Assembly: GCA_029339505.1 (NCBI GenBank)
Contig: JAQISU010000022.1
Span: 12,974,001-13,038,000 of the forward strand
Length of the DNA stretch: 64,000 nt
Direction: 5' to 3'
DNA from: Unio delphinus
Taxonomy: Eukaryota; Mollusca; Bivalvia; Unionida; Unionidae
The notes beneath the pieces are model-generated. The model made no database searches, had not been told where the DNA came from, and saw only the letters and a list, made by a program, of their open reading frames with translations. Positions 37,230 to 50,141 of the stretch are shown here, in pieces. A program made the position numbers and the translations under genes. The stretch's first letter is position 1; every line of letters starts with the position of its first letter.

Positions 37230-38558
37230 TATTTGTACAAGTAGAATTAATAAATATATTAATGTAATAATGCACTAGTCCAAAAATGGTAGAATATAAC
37301 GTGAAGTTTTCAACAAAAAATTATGTGACCAAGAGTAATGATGTGATTGGTATGATCATTCCACAGTAAGCTATTATCCACTTGCACACCAAATATCTTA
37401 TTATTTGTAATTTTGTAAGATATAATTAACATAAACAAAGTCTAAGGTCATTATGAACTTTACGAGTTGTGTGAATCACACCCATGCACGTATGACGGCA
37501 TACAAGAACAGTAGGATCTTTCTCTTTTATTTTTTCTCACCTTTTGCATAAAATTAGCATGATTATATTTAAATTGTCTAAACATTATTCATTATCATGA
37601 ATATACATGCTGTAGTGTTGCACCTGCCTGATGAATTAGAACAGGTAAAATATCCATTTTACATCACTTAGCCTTGTTAGGGATGATTATGTCCTGGTCT
37701 AGACTGACTTACCACAGGAGAAAACACAACAAAAAAAAAAACCCATACGGAAATGGTTTAACTAGACATGATATGCCCAGTAATCAAAAATTGACTTTGT
37801 GGGATCTGTTGTTTATGAGTACTTCGTACATGTACTTTTGTTAGCTCAGCTGGCAGATTGGGTGGGTGGTAATTTAGGAAGGGGCAAGAAAAGGAAGCCA
37901 AAACTATCAGCTTTAGATGGGCTTTGGTTATACCACTGATGCTTGTTTTTGTGAATTTTGGGAATGCAACACTGGACTGTGTGGAATGAAAAACCTAAAT
38001 CTTTAGACCTCCCTCCTCTCTCATTTTGTTTGCTTAAGCAAAGAAGTAGCTTGGAAAATTACTGTATGTTGTATGTATAAAATTGTGGAATTCCAAAATG
38101 CATCAGTGAGAATGGATGTCAGGTTTTAGAACAGAATGATGAATATGTTCATTTTCTTGAGGCTATTTAAATAAAACAAAATTGAAAGCCATTGAAGTGA
38201 CTTGTAGTAGTTTTGTTTGAGAAGCACTTGGCAGGATGGCTGAAGGCATTTTTTGCTGACATATGTCTTGTCCAAGGAGTAGTTGATTGCTGAATGTGTT
38301 TTTAATATAGGTTTATTCAAAACTCATAAAGTTTACACAACTTAAATCAACATCTGAATAACATGGTCACTGATCAGTGATATTTAGCTTACAGAAATGA
38401 AACGTCTGATTCATATTTAAAGGAACCATAGAACTTACTTTTTTGCGAACAAGTAATGAAGTTAATTCATAATAATTCAAACTCAGTTTTATACCTTTTA
38501 CAGACATTTGACATATTTATCTTTTATATTCTATCTTGTTATTTTCATGTTTGCATAA

Positions 38559-38772
38559 GGCTGATTAATATCTGATCTCCACTATCCTACATGAAGATCT
38601 GACAGTGACTGATAATCAGCCAATCAGATGAAGTCTTATATCTTTGTGTTTGGAAGACTGAACAGTTGTGGTAAAGAGCATTAATGTGCAAATGATTTGA
38701 TTCACTCTAGGATTTTTGAAAGTTGCATTTCTATTGGCTAATTAAGAGGTCACCAGTACATGACCCCTAAGC
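38559..38772 (+). mobile_element. Second, diverged copy of the GATTAAAATCAGATCT MITE
   Basis: GCTGATTAATATCTGATCTCC end, then CCAATCAGATGAAGTCTTAT, AAATGATTTGATTCACTCTA, TTGAAAGTTGCATTTCTATT and ACATGACCCCTAAGC. All are collinear with the copy at 7291. The right terminus is missing. A lone terminus-like GAGACCTGATTGTAATCAGG lies at about 39370. Confidence 0.72.
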
Positions 38773-39101
38773 TATAATTGTTAAAGTCCATTGACCTTTG
38801 AACCCAAAATCTCAAGAGTCAAAACTTATTCATAAAGTAGATTAATGCTCATGATTTCTTGTCCGTTTTAAAATAAAAGGAAAGACTTTTGTACATTATT
38901 ATGTAACTGATGCAAAAGATTTCTTACAACATTTAAAGATTTATTCTCATTCTCCTCACAATTGATACTAACTTTTCTGTTTCTTTGGAGTCAAAGAGTT
39001 GAAATGAACATAGTAGCAGGTTGTTTCTTAGACTGAGACAGGAAAGCAGCTATACTTCTTAAGACATTGTGATTAATTAATATAAGCCAACGTATGATGG
39101 G

Positions 39102-39330
39102 TTAACTCATTAACTCCTGGAGGTTTATGTCATTTTTGCCTTAAATGCGGGTAGAAAGCACATTTTGGTAGCTACTTTTGATTACATTCAAACAAATCTG
39201 CTTCCAAGAGATTTCAATTTAGCTTGATACCTAGTTATGTTAGAAACATTGTTTTTCAATGGATATTTTGCTCGTGCATGTGCAGAAGGGTAACAGTTGG
39301 AATTTTTTTTTATCTTTTTGATTTTGTTTA
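39102..39330 (+). mobile_element. TTAA-ended MITE, 3'-truncated copy 4
   Basis: Starts TTAACTCATTAACTCCTGGA and keeps AGAAAGCACATTTTGG, GATACCTAGTTATG and GCATGTGCAGAAGG. It breaks off in a T-rich stretch, and the right end is not seen. Confidence 0.7.
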
Positions 39331-39686
39331 AGGGATTCATTATTTTTGTGTCAGATCTTTACATTAGACCATGGAGACCTGATTGTAATCAGGTTTGTGT
39401 TTACATTTATTTGGAACAAAATATTTTCCTTGAGGTACATTTGATTGGTGCCTTATAGACTGTATTATGTTGAAGTCTCGTTAAATAATACTATACACAT
39501 ACAGTGTTTATCGTAAAATTTTATTGTTCAAACAAAAAGATGGATGAAAAGATCGGTTGATAAAAAACACCCACAGCACATGTTGTCCTTTGTAAACAGG
39601 CATCCTCTTTGAAGAGATTAAAGCTGAGTACAAATTGTATTAAAAAAAGCAGGGGTTCTTTAATGTTTTTATACTCAATGTATGAT

Positions 39687-39935
39687 GTGGCTCCGTGTGG
39701 CCAAGTGGTCAAGAGCACTTGCCTTTACAAATCACTTATTAACCCCTGTCCACATGGGTTAGATTCTTAACTCGAGCAATGGGGGGGGTGGAGTATGTGC
39801 AAAAATTTGCCAATAGCTTTCCATGGGTAGGTGTTTTCTACCTTGCTCTTCCTCCACCAAATATAGTGCCTGCCTTGTACATGTATTACCTATCTTGTGC
39901 TTAAAAATTGTCATTAAAACCCTACACAAAAAACC
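39687..39935 (+). mobile_element. SINE family A, diverged, in intron 1
   Basis: Head TGTGGCCAAGTGGTCAAGAG is very tRNA-like. Box B is decayed (GGGTTAGATTC). The body (TTTGCCAATAGCTTTCC, CTTCCTCCACCAAATA) and an A-rich tail are retained. Diverged, so probably older. Confidence 0.75.
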
Positions 39936-41862
39936 AGCATGTATTTATGACACATCCCTCAAGTGATGATAAAATTAAAATTGTGGTGTGATACCAGCAG
40001 GGATAGTGCATTACTAGGTACCTGGGACAGGGAGATACATATCGGGTTGGAGGAATTCTCAGTACTCAGTGACTGTGTTGCTAGGCTCTTAGAGAACAGT
40101 AAATGATTATCTTGTATAATAAATTACTCAAACTAAGAAGTTATGTCCTCGAGGCTCGAGAATTTGTCTGATCATGGGGAGAGTTTGTGCAAGTTTCCTT
40201 TCTTAGGTGCGTATGTTTAAATACACATGAAGTAAGTCATAAAAAGGAGTATTTGTTACAGGTGATATTCTGTGCAATAAATATGACAAATTTAGTTCTG
40301 ATCTTTTTTTTTTATCAAAGTGGTACTCATTCAAAATGCATTTGAATGTCTTGTCAATGTAGAAGGAAGTACATTACATGCAGTGAGTCAGGGAAAGAAC
40401 GAGGAAGAGTCATCTGGAGATGACACTATTGAGTATTTTTTTTTTTGTTCGAGGCTTTTACTGTCTGCGCGCTTATTAGTGAATGTCAGATAAAACTGAA
40501 CAAGACAGAATCTGGGCCTATGCAAATCAGGAAAATGAACAATGTAGATCTTAATCTGCAAACACATGTAAGAGCAGATCTGGGTCTGTGTTATTTTGCA
40601 TTTGGACCCAATTTGTACATGAATGTACACAGTACCAAATATGCAGAAATATTTTTAGAAATGAACTTTTTAATTTAGCAGTAATTGGATGGTTTTTGTG
40701 AGGATACAGTTTAGTGGGGTCACACTCTTTGCCTCAAGACCCAATCTCAGCAAATTATTTTTCATAAAGGATTTAATTTTGTGGAAATTTGTTACACACA
40801 CACAAAGAAAATAAATACTATCCATGAATATTTCTTGGTGTACAGTATTTTGGGCACTTTTTGTTTTCTTTGAATGGGACATATTTGCCAAAATTTAGAA
40901 CATTCAAATTTCTTTTTAACTTTATGATAGTACTTTAACTGGTTATTTTCGAATCTGCCAAATTTAGAAGTATCAAAACTGCACCTCCTGCATTTAAATT
41001 CACCTTCATTTGCCAACACCAGAAATACCAAATATATTAGAGGCTGTCTGTGTTTTTATTATGTATAAGAAAATATTTCATGCTTGAAGTGGAAACATTG
41101 TATTGCCAAGTAACTAAAATCTATCCCTATATCTAGTAAAAGAAAAAAGATTTTCTTTTTTGTTTTATATTTTTTAAAGGCAAATCGCATTGATTTGTCT
41201 CCTGTTCTATTGCAATTAACAGCTGCATTACTACATTGATCAAAACAAGTTTTGAAATTTCACAGTAAATTTAGGAGCTTGGCTTTTTGAAAAATTAAAC
41301 TTGTACATATTATGCCTCAAATTGTGTTTTTGTCAAGACATTTTTTTTTTGTTCATTAACACATTTCTTGCATAGTTTGATACAGTGAGCATTGTTGGGG
41401 TAGGGATACATAGAGGTATAACAGACTTCAGGTTATAACATCCATAAACAAATATTTTATGATTTTGAGTTCACTTCCAATATTTTTTGGGTTAATTAGT
41501 TTTGTTTATTTCTGCATTGAAACATGATTTTGTGTGTGACCTTGGCAGGCTTGAATTCTAGTTGGTAACAGATGCTGCATCCAAATTTCATTGTTACTTA
41601 ATTTCTGTTTGTAGTCAGCATTCATCAGGGCTGACTTTTCCATCATTTTCATTAACATTACTATGTTTAATCAAGAACTTTCTATAAAGGATTGTACTAT
41701 TTGTCACAGAATGTCATGGGTATACAGCACTCTGTGTGTGATCCAGAATATATAATAGCTACAGGTCATTATTCATGTAGAAAACTAATTATAAAATCGT
41801 TAATATGTAAGACCTTAAAAAAAAAACTTTTTTTTTGTTTGTTGCATTCTTGATGACGCTGC

Positions 41863-41950
41863 CTTTAAAAATGTATTATGGAGGGTTTATACTCTTGGCA
41901 CATTCTAAGATCATCAGTTCCTTTAAAAATGTATTATGGAGGGTTTACAC
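41863..41950 (+). repeat. 68-bp spaced direct duplication
   Basis: CTTTAAAAATGTATTATGGA and GGGTTTA occur at 41863 and 41931. Confidence 0.85.
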
Positions 41951-42854
41951 TCGACACATTTTTAGATCAGTTCATATTGAGGGGGGAGGGGGCAGGTTAG
42001 AAAAAGGGAGTGAATAAAGGAGAAGAAGAAGAAATATGAAAGAAGGTTCAAAATATGGAAATAATGGTTTGAATAACTTAGAGAAGGATTAACATATTTC
42101 CTAAATGGGAAAGTTAAGGAGTTCTGAAAGGAATAGCTGTGGTGTTAAACGTATTGTTACTATTATGGTAATATCATTTGTCTCGGACAGATTTTTTAAT
42201 ATCTAATTATGGGATATATAATAATTGTTGCAAAAGGTCAAAAGCAAAATTGAAAGTTTTTTTTGCATACTTTCATGTGAGCGATAATCATAAATGTTCG
42301 TTGAATGCAAAGTAGTTCCTTATTTTCTAATTTTTTTTAAAATCAAAAACAATTTATTACATAACCACACCTATTGACTTGTTTTACCAGTATGCTGTGA
42401 GAAATATTTGTATGCCATCACCCCAGCCCCCAGTGGAATTTTAGACTTCTAATATAATTATTTGCCTTCCAGGAGGTATACATCATGTTATCAACATTGT
42501 AAACCAATGTGTCTGTTCCTTATTATGTGTCTACACAAGACCTCATGTTCTCCACCACTGTTCCCCATTTCTTAACATTGGAAAAGCTTCAATTTCGAAT
42601 TTAAGAAGAAGCTTATTAATTTCAGTCAGTAAATTGGTAAAGGTTAAAGCTTACAATAAATGAAACAAAAAGAATTAGTTTTCTACATTATAGGCCATTA
42701 CTAGACTTTGTTGATATCTTGCAGTTAGGTTAGGAAGAAGCATGTTAATTTTGGGTGTCAAAGGTCAAGTTCACTGTGACAAGGAAGATTAACTTCTGCA
42801 TCATGGAAATAGAGTAAACTTTGTGGATGGCCGTTGACTTGTAGATGGCATCAC

Positions 42855-43379
42855 TTAACACATTAACCTGGCAGTAGCCTGCTGCCAAGCTCTGTAAGGT
42901 CAAGGTCAGGTATGATACACTAAAGTCGGTATTATCGAAAGGTAGACAAATTTAGCTCTACAATGATACCAAATAATCTGGACCTTTTAGTTGCATTTCA
43001 AAATACCGAAGGGGAAAACTTGATTTTTTTTTTTACCTAAAATTCGCCCGTGGTTTGATTTTGTGTCCAAATTTTTTAAATTTTTTTTTACGCAGACTGG
43101 TATGAACTGCACACAGACAGGTGAACCAGTGTGTTCGTTAAGCACAAAAGAAGAAGAAAAAAGAAGAAAAAAAAGAATTCCAACTTTTCCCCTTCATCTG
43201 ATGCCCGTTCAAAATAACCAATGAAAAACAGTGTTTTTAACATAACAAGGCATTAGGCTAATGGATAATTGCTTGGAAGTATGTGTATTAGGATGTATTC
43301 AGAAATAGCCCCCCAAAATGTGTTTTCTATTCAAATTTCATGCAAAGACAATAAAATACTCCAGGTGTTAATGAGTTAA
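42855..43379 (-). mobile_element. TTAA-ended MITE, copy 5, minus strand
   Basis: Ends TTAACACATTAACCTGG and GGTGTTAATGAGTTAA. The body is inverted relative to the other copies (GTAGACAAATTTAGCTCTAC, ACCAAATAATCTGGAC, CAAGGCATTAGGCTAATGG). 525 bp. Confidence 0.83.
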
Positions 43380-44520
43380 GAAAGAGACCTTTTGATTTTG
43401 GGAGTCTTAAGATCAAAGGTCACATAATGAGTCGAATAAGAAGCCACTGTGCAGGTTGAAGATATTCAGAATTTGCTCAGTTTGGGAACTTCTTCCATAA
43501 AATACTTAATAAATGTCCAAATTTCAATGGAAGGCTCTGTACATGTGTGTTTTCACAGATTTTAATTTATTATGTACAGTATGATATAATTAGGTGCTTG
43601 ACTTGTTAAGTTTTAAGCCATTTCTTTGTAGCTACCAAAACCTCTTGAATTTTTGTTCTGAATGTGGCTTAAGGTTATCAGTCTTTATTCTTTATTGAGT
43701 GACTAATAGATTATTCTATTGATCACTAGAAAAAAAACTTTATTTACTTGGTCTTTTTGCGTCATTGAAAAATTAATATCAGTCTTAATCATGAAATAGC
43801 AGCTGCACTTTTTGGTTCAGTGTGACAGATATACCTTATATACATGAATCTTTATGTTTTAGATTTACATTGGGTTTTTCAGGACATAGTGTACAATTAT
43901 ACATACTGATATATATTTGTATACATGAACAAATGATTCATGATTTTGGAAGCTTTATTAAGATTGTCATTTATCATACACTTTGAAAATAACTATGGCA
44001 CTTGCTCCACATACATTTTTATAACAATTTTTTAAAAATTCCATGAAATCCCCAAAAACCAAAACCATTATACCGGAATCCCCTCAGGACTGAACTTGAA
44101 TTTAGTGTTGTCGCAAATATTGCCATTTTACATACATGTATCTTTTTTTTTTTTTTTCAATGAACCGAAACCCCTCTACTCCAAATACTGAAACTAATTT
44201 TGATCCCAGATTTTTATTTTACTGAGTGAAAGACCAATTGAAGCATGTCCCATTCAAGTTCTTTAAAAAATTTCAGTAAAGGATGACTTGAACATCATGC
44301 CTTTTGCTTTACATAAATATTATCACATTATTGATGTGAGGATGTATGTGTTTCGACACATGTATTATAGAAAATATGATTCGGGGTTTTTAGTCTAAGT
44401 ATTATGACACATTTTTTGGACATTTTGGTTTATCACTATTGATGTCCAAATCTGAATATCAGAGCCTACATTACTGATACTTTACAAAATTTTAAAATAT
44501 GTTGGTCTTTCTTATTTCAG

Positions 44521-44761
44521 TTGAAGTTGCAGTTTAATGACACGGCCACATCAACATATGAGTATGAGGCAGAAGAGTTGGCGCTGGAGAGGTACTTGGT
44601 AGACCATCCAGATGAGAAAGCAGAGGTAGAGAAGGAAAAGTTGGAGATTCTTGCGATGGAATCCTCGTCCTCAACTGATGAACCTGATGTAGATATTCAT
44701 CATGGCAAGGAAGTGGTTAAAGCGGTACCACTGAAAACCAACACAGTTCTAACAGCTGGTG
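44521..44761 (+). CDS. TPRN: Taperin/phostensin-like protein, exon 2 (residues 67-146)
   Basis: The exon follows a strong acceptor (TCTTATTTCAG) and ends at GGTG|GTAAGA, phase 1. It begins LKLQFNDTATSTYEYEAEE. This aligns with the conserved C-terminal block of vertebrate phostensin and taperin, where a KISF PP1-docking motif is followed by Phe-Ser/Asn-Glu/Asp and then a Thr-Tyr/Phe-x-Tyr segment. That comparison is from memory of the family. Here the docking position reads KLQF (residues 68-71), with Leu in place of the preferred Val/Ile, and TYEY lies at 78-81. A charged Glu/Lys-rich helix-like stretch follows, then a Ser-rich acidic linker (MESSSSTDEPDVD). Expected role: targets PP1 to actin-rich structures. 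The codon pattern is clearly coding, unlike the surrounding AT-rich repeats. Confidence 0.82.
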
Positions 44762-45002
44762 GTAAGAAATAAAAAATATCTCTCCCTCATTACACTTTGA
44801 TTGGGTCAATAATTGTTGATTGTATTGTGATGGAACATTCAATGGCAAGTGGTTGGGGGATAAACAAAATGCCGTTTCAATATATAGTAATAACTTTACT
44901 TTATAAGTTATAAATATATATTTTTCTTCACTTCATTGTGTTTGTGTATTTAATTTTTTTGGGTAATAATGTTTTGAAGTGTTATAAAGAAATAAATCTA
45001 AG

Positions 45003-46463
45003 CAGTTTTTTTCAACCTTTATTTACTCAATTGACCATATCAGTTTTCTTTCAACCCTTATTTATTCAATAGACCATATTGGTTTTTTTTCTTTTTTCAA
45101 TAGACCATATCAAGGTTTTTTCAATTCAATAGACCATTGCAGTTTTCTTTCAGCCCTTATTTATTCAATAGACCATATCAGTTTTCTTTCAACGCTTATT
45201 TATTTAATAGACCATATCAGTTTTTTTCAACCTTATTTTATTCAATAGACCATATCAGTTTTCTTTTAACCATTATTTATTCAATAGACCAAATCAGTTT
45301 TATTTCAACCCTTATTTATTCAATAGACCAAATCAGTTTTCTTTCAACCCTTATTTATTCAATAGACCATATCAGTTTTCTTTCAACCCTTATTTATTCA
45401 ATAGACCATATCAGTTTTCTTTCAACCCTTATTTACTCAATAGACCATAGCAATTTTCTTTCAACCCAAACTTATTCAATAGACCATATCAGTTTTCTTT
45501 CAACCCTTTATTTTCAATAGACCATATCAGTTTTCTTTCAACCTTAATTTATTCAGTAGACCATATCAGTTTTCAATAGACACTTTTTTATTCAATAGAC
45601 CATATCAGTTTTTATAAGACCATATCAGTTTTCTTTCAACCCTGTTTTATTCAATGGAACATATCAGTTTTCTTTCAACCCTTATTTATTGAATAGACCA
45701 TAGCAGTTTTCTTTCAACCCTTATTAACTCAATAGACCATAGCAGTTTTCTTTCAACCCAAATTTATTCAATAGACCATATCAGTTTTTTTCTTTCAACC
45801 CTTTTTTATTTAATAGACCATATCAGCTTTCTTTCAACCGTTATTTACTCAATAGACCATATCAGTTTTCTTTCAACCTTAATTTAGTCAATAGACTATA
45901 TCAGTTTTCAATAGACCCTTTTTATTCAATAGACCATATCAGTTTTTAAAACACCATATCAGTTTTCTTTCAACTCTGTTTTATTCAATAGACCATATTG
46001 GGGTTTTTCTTTATTCAATAGACCATTACAGTTTTCTTTCAGCCTTTATTTATTCAATAGACCATATCAGTTTTATTTCAACACTTATTTATTTAATAAA
46101 TCATATCAGTTTTTTTCAACCCTATTTTATTCAATGGACCATATCAGTTTTCTTTTAACCATTATTTATTCAACAGACCAAATCAGTTTTCTTTCAACCC
46201 TTGTTTATTCAATAGACCGTATCAGTTTTCTTTCAGCCCTTATTTATTCAATAGACCATAGCAGTTTTCTTTCAACCCTTATTCAATAGACCATAGCAGT
46301 TTTCTTGCAACCCTTTTTTATTCAATAGACCATAGCAGTTTTCTTTCAATAGTTATTTACTCAATAGACCATAGCAGTTTTCTTTCAACCCAAATTTATT
46401 CAATAGACCATATCAGTTTTCTTTCAACTCTTTTTTTTTATTCAATAGACCATTGCAGTTTTT
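45003..46463 (+). repeat. 39-bp minisatellite, about 37 units, in intron 2
   Basis: The unit contains CAATAGACCATATCAG, TTTTCTTTCAACCC and TTATTTATT. Consecutive CAATAG at 45321, 45360 and 45399 give a 39-bp period. Because 39 is a multiple of 3, one frame stays open over 45137-45520 with a 13-residue repeat (for example TLIYSIDHISFLS). This is a by-product of the array and not evidence of a gene. Shortened units (TCAGTTTTCAATAGAC) recur about 335 bp apart, showing higher-order duplication. Confidence 0.95.
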
Positions 46464-46799
46464 AAATTTTGGCCACAAGGTCCATGGCAGTATTAATTGT
46501 ATTATAACAAGGAAAGGCCATCACATACATTGTTTATAAATGTTATACCATCATGCTATAATAATGATCTCTCACAGTGATATAACTCCTGGAAACTTAA
46601 CAGCATTGTCATTCAGCAATGACAAGTCTCATTAGTCATGTGACTAGTAAAATCTCTAATCAGTGTTAATTGCTTATTATAAAATCATGGTTTGACTAAT
46701 ACACAAGTAATAGCAGATCTTTACAATAACTTTAGATTTCTTTATTTAACTTGAAAAACACTAAAGAAATCATTCTCCATTTGGCCTTGAACTCTGCAG

Positions 46800-46921
46800 A
46801 TTACAACAATAAAGTAATCAATGAAAAGCTTGTTATGTACACATATTTGCCAGTTAGTAAATTACAACAATAAAGTAATCAATGAAAAGCTTGTTATGTA
46901 CACATATTTGCCAGTTAGTAA
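46800..46921 (+). repeat. Identical 61-bp tandem duplication
   Basis: Two adjacent copies, 46800-46860 and 46861-46921, each beginning ATTACAACAATAAAGTAATC and ending GCCAGTTAGTAA. I see no difference between them, so the duplication is recent. Confidence 0.95.
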
Positions 46922-47818
46922 AGCACACAGCATTGTTCCTGTATAAGTGGTACTCCAGTTTCATATTTTGCATAGGGTTACATTTTTAATATAAAAGAAA
47001 TTTCCTTTGTCACCTCACTTATTCTAATGGCTATTATTATAATGGCTATTTAGAAAAGACCTTGTGTAGTTTAGGTATTGTTAAAAAAACTTTTGATTCC
47101 TTTCATTCTGGTATATAATTGATGAATGTATGCTGTGCAGTATTCAGTTTGGCCTTACTAAATACATGCAGTTATTTTTAGGAAGAAAAAAAAACTTTAA
47201 AAAATAACTGCCAGCTCCACTTGAGCATTTCACTTCCTGACCTGCACTTTGAGAAGCTAATATTTGTACAGTCTGGCAAAATGTATTTTCCCTGTTTTAA
47301 TAACTTTTAAAGATAGCGTACTTTAGTTCAGGCTAATCTTGAAAGCACAAAGGAGCAGTCATTTTGGTTAGCTGATATATGGTTTCCACAAGTACAAAAT
47401 CCAAAGAAATGTCAACCATAGCACATGTACATAAAAGTAACTTAGAGGTATTCCAGCATTCTATCCACAGTGCATGTTGTAAATGCAGACAAATTAACCT
47501 TACACCTTGTAGTCCATGTACCCCAGTAAACTGGTTCTCACTAATTTCTGTAATATATTGATGAAACACATGAAAATTCCATCTTTTTAAAATAATTTTT
47601 AAAGAAAATTTGTTTTTCACAAGTGGTTAGATATCAGCTATGAAATGGTATGTGCAGTAGACAGCCTTTCAGCTGGTAATTTTGTCATACTACCAGTAGA
47701 ATCACATGTATGAAATCTACCTAAAGGCCCTCTATATATTACAGATATATATAGAGTGCAGTTAGTCACTACCTATCTCACACGTACATGCTCATGTACA
47801 TTAATCATGTTCATAGTA

Positions 47819-47823
<5 letters not shown>

Positions 47824-47878
<55 letters not shown>

Positions 47879-47926
47879 CATACATACATACATACATACA
47901 TACATACATACATACATACATACATT
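47824..47926. repeat. (TA)n(CATA)n compound microsatellite
   Basis: About 25 TA units, then about 13 CATA units, in intron 2. Confidence 0.97.
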
Positions 47927-49047
47927 AGCTGGATAGACCATGTATTATTAATTAGGTTAATTTCATCAATTTAATACACCCATGGTGATAAGTAATACTT
48001 TCTTTTGTTTTGCAATTAGGAAGTTTTTGGCTGCCATTGATCAGAGATTTATGGTGCTGCTTGTATTTGTCTGCATTTAAAATTATTTCTCTGAGGTGTA
48101 CCTAACACAAGCTTTATACATCATTTTGGTTTTCCATTGGTGAACTCGTTTTTGAAAACTTAGGATGTTTGAAGTATCCATTGTCTATGTTTCCTTGTTG
48201 CCCATCCAGTATTATTGTACAGGATCATTTCTGCAGCTGAAATATTTTCTTAAAATTAGCATTAGAAAGTTTTCCCATAGGATGTTACTTTAGACGAAAT
48301 GGGGCTGAATGTAGGTCTTGTAAAAGTGACACAGTACTCTTTTGAAATTAAATACTTTATTTTTCTTTATATCCAAGGCTAGGAGTTTGTTTAAATTCTG
48401 TGCAATGAGATTTGGAAGATCAAACCATTGTCAATTGTTCTCAACAAGACCACCAAGAATTGTCCATTGAAACCATTTTCAGTTCTTCATTATTATAGAA
48501 AAAGCTCATTCTTGTCTTTATTTTTTTTTTCTTCATTTTTGCTGTATTTTTATTACTTCAACTTTTGTTTATCTGTCTTTACAATGCCAGTTTCCTTACT
48601 TTCTATTTTAAGGTTGTTTGTTGGTTTAATTAATTAATTAATATTTAATTTAGTTTTGTGTTCACAGAAAAGTACTATCAGTGTATAAATCAGTTGATGA
48701 TACGGTACTGTATTTCGAATCTGTAAAAGATCTTTTTTTTTCAAAATAATAAACAGGTGGTTTAAACTTTAATAAAAGGTTCTGCACTACTTTATGAAGA
48801 ATTTGCCTGTAAATTATATGCAGACATGTATCCTACATTTCTTTATAACAAATTAAAAAAATTCCCCACCAAAAGTTTGTGATTTTATTTCCTCATGGGT
48901 GGAATTGGTCCAAACAAAGAAAGGAAAGAGTTGTTTAAAAATTGTATTTAACTGTTTTATAAATGACTATAATTACATCTCATATTGTGTTTACTGAGCA
49001 TGAGGAAGAATCGCATACTATCTATTAAACAACATAAGAAAACTTTG

Positions 49048-49051
<4 letters not shown>

Positions 49052-49102
<51 letters not shown>
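49052..49102. repeat. (AT)n microsatellite
   Basis: About 25 AT units in intron 2. Confidence 0.96.
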
Positions 49103-49104
<2 letters not shown>

Positions 49105-50141
49105 ATGTTTGGATAAAGTTATCGTATCAGTGTTATGGCCTTATGTGCCTTGTGTAATCTTGTTTCTGTGTTCAAGTGCCACAAATTGATACGGTAAATT
49201 TCTAAGCAACTATCAAAACATCCTAGTTTATGTTCTAACATGACTAGTTGAACAGTGTCAGCTTCGGTGTTCGTGTCCATTTTTATGAGTAGATAATCTT
49301 CCCCATTTCTGTATATGTATGTCATGGTTATTTTATGCCTTTATCAGAACCAGTGGGGTGCCATATTTTGTTGTCTCACCTATTTATTTTTAAAGAGGTA
49401 TATATTTTTTTTAAATTGATCATTGCTATGCGTTGCTTTTGGGTGAAAATATTCCACACAAGTGATCAGAATTTTGGCAAAACTTCAAGTCTAGTGCAAA
49501 AGATAGACCTGTGTCCCTAATGACATAGCACAAGTCAGCAGACTCTTTGCATGATGGAATTGTATGGGGAGATAAGCTAAGACTTGTCATTCGTTTGAAC
49601 CATTAAACAAACATAACACAGAAATAAAGTCTGCTGTAAAGTGCATAACATTTGATTTTCGTTTTGTTATATTGTTTAGCAAATGCAAAGAGAAATTCTG
49701 GTCTAAAATATTGTCACCTTCCTGGGAGTTTTGATTTGATAATTTGTTAATTAAGCAAAATATCTCCTACTTTTGACTTTGATTTTATAGAAATTCTTGT
49801 AGATATTCCGGCTAAAAAAAAATTGTCACCATAGTAACATAGTTTTATGCTTCATTGATGAAATCATGCTGTTAGGCCCATCTTGGCACATGCTTGGCAT
49901 AATAGTTACCTTGGTGCCCATGTGTCTCTACATATTATAGATTAGCCGCCATCAGAAAAATATTTTATCTTATTTTACTTCACTGCCATATATGTCACTC
50001 TCTTTGAATATTGAGTATAGCTTAAGGAATCTTGTATCATGCAGGCCAATGGTTTATTCCAAGTTGTGTGAGGGTTATTTGTTTCTTCATTTTCACGGTG
50101 ATGGCACATGAAGCCCGAGTTATTTTAATGTTGAAGTGCTT

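Larger units (their letters stand above)
33933..44520 (+). other. Intron 1 of taperin-like gene
   Basis: 10,588 bp from GTAAGT to TTTCAG. It has no convincing coding content. It contains SINE copies at 34498-34660, 35589-35819, 35821-36130, 36445-36747 and 39687-39935, an (AC)n tract, an (AT)n tract, a MITE copy at 38559-38772, and TTAA-type elements at 39102 and 42855-43379. A 68-bp spaced duplication lies at about 41863-41950. The rest is AT-rich unique sequence. Confidence 0.7.

Noticed and set aside
44521..44523. TTG at 44521 as a translation start
   Set aside because: It directly follows a TTTCAG acceptor and is simply the first codon of an internal exon.
45137..45520. 127-residue open frame with 13-residue repeats
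   Set aside because: It lies wholly inside the 39-bp minisatellite. The frame is open only because the period is divisible by three.
47333..47620. Overlapping sense and antisense open frames of 60 and 95 residues
   Set aside because: Cys-rich but without a recognisable family or splice sites. Mutually overlapping chance frames in an intron.
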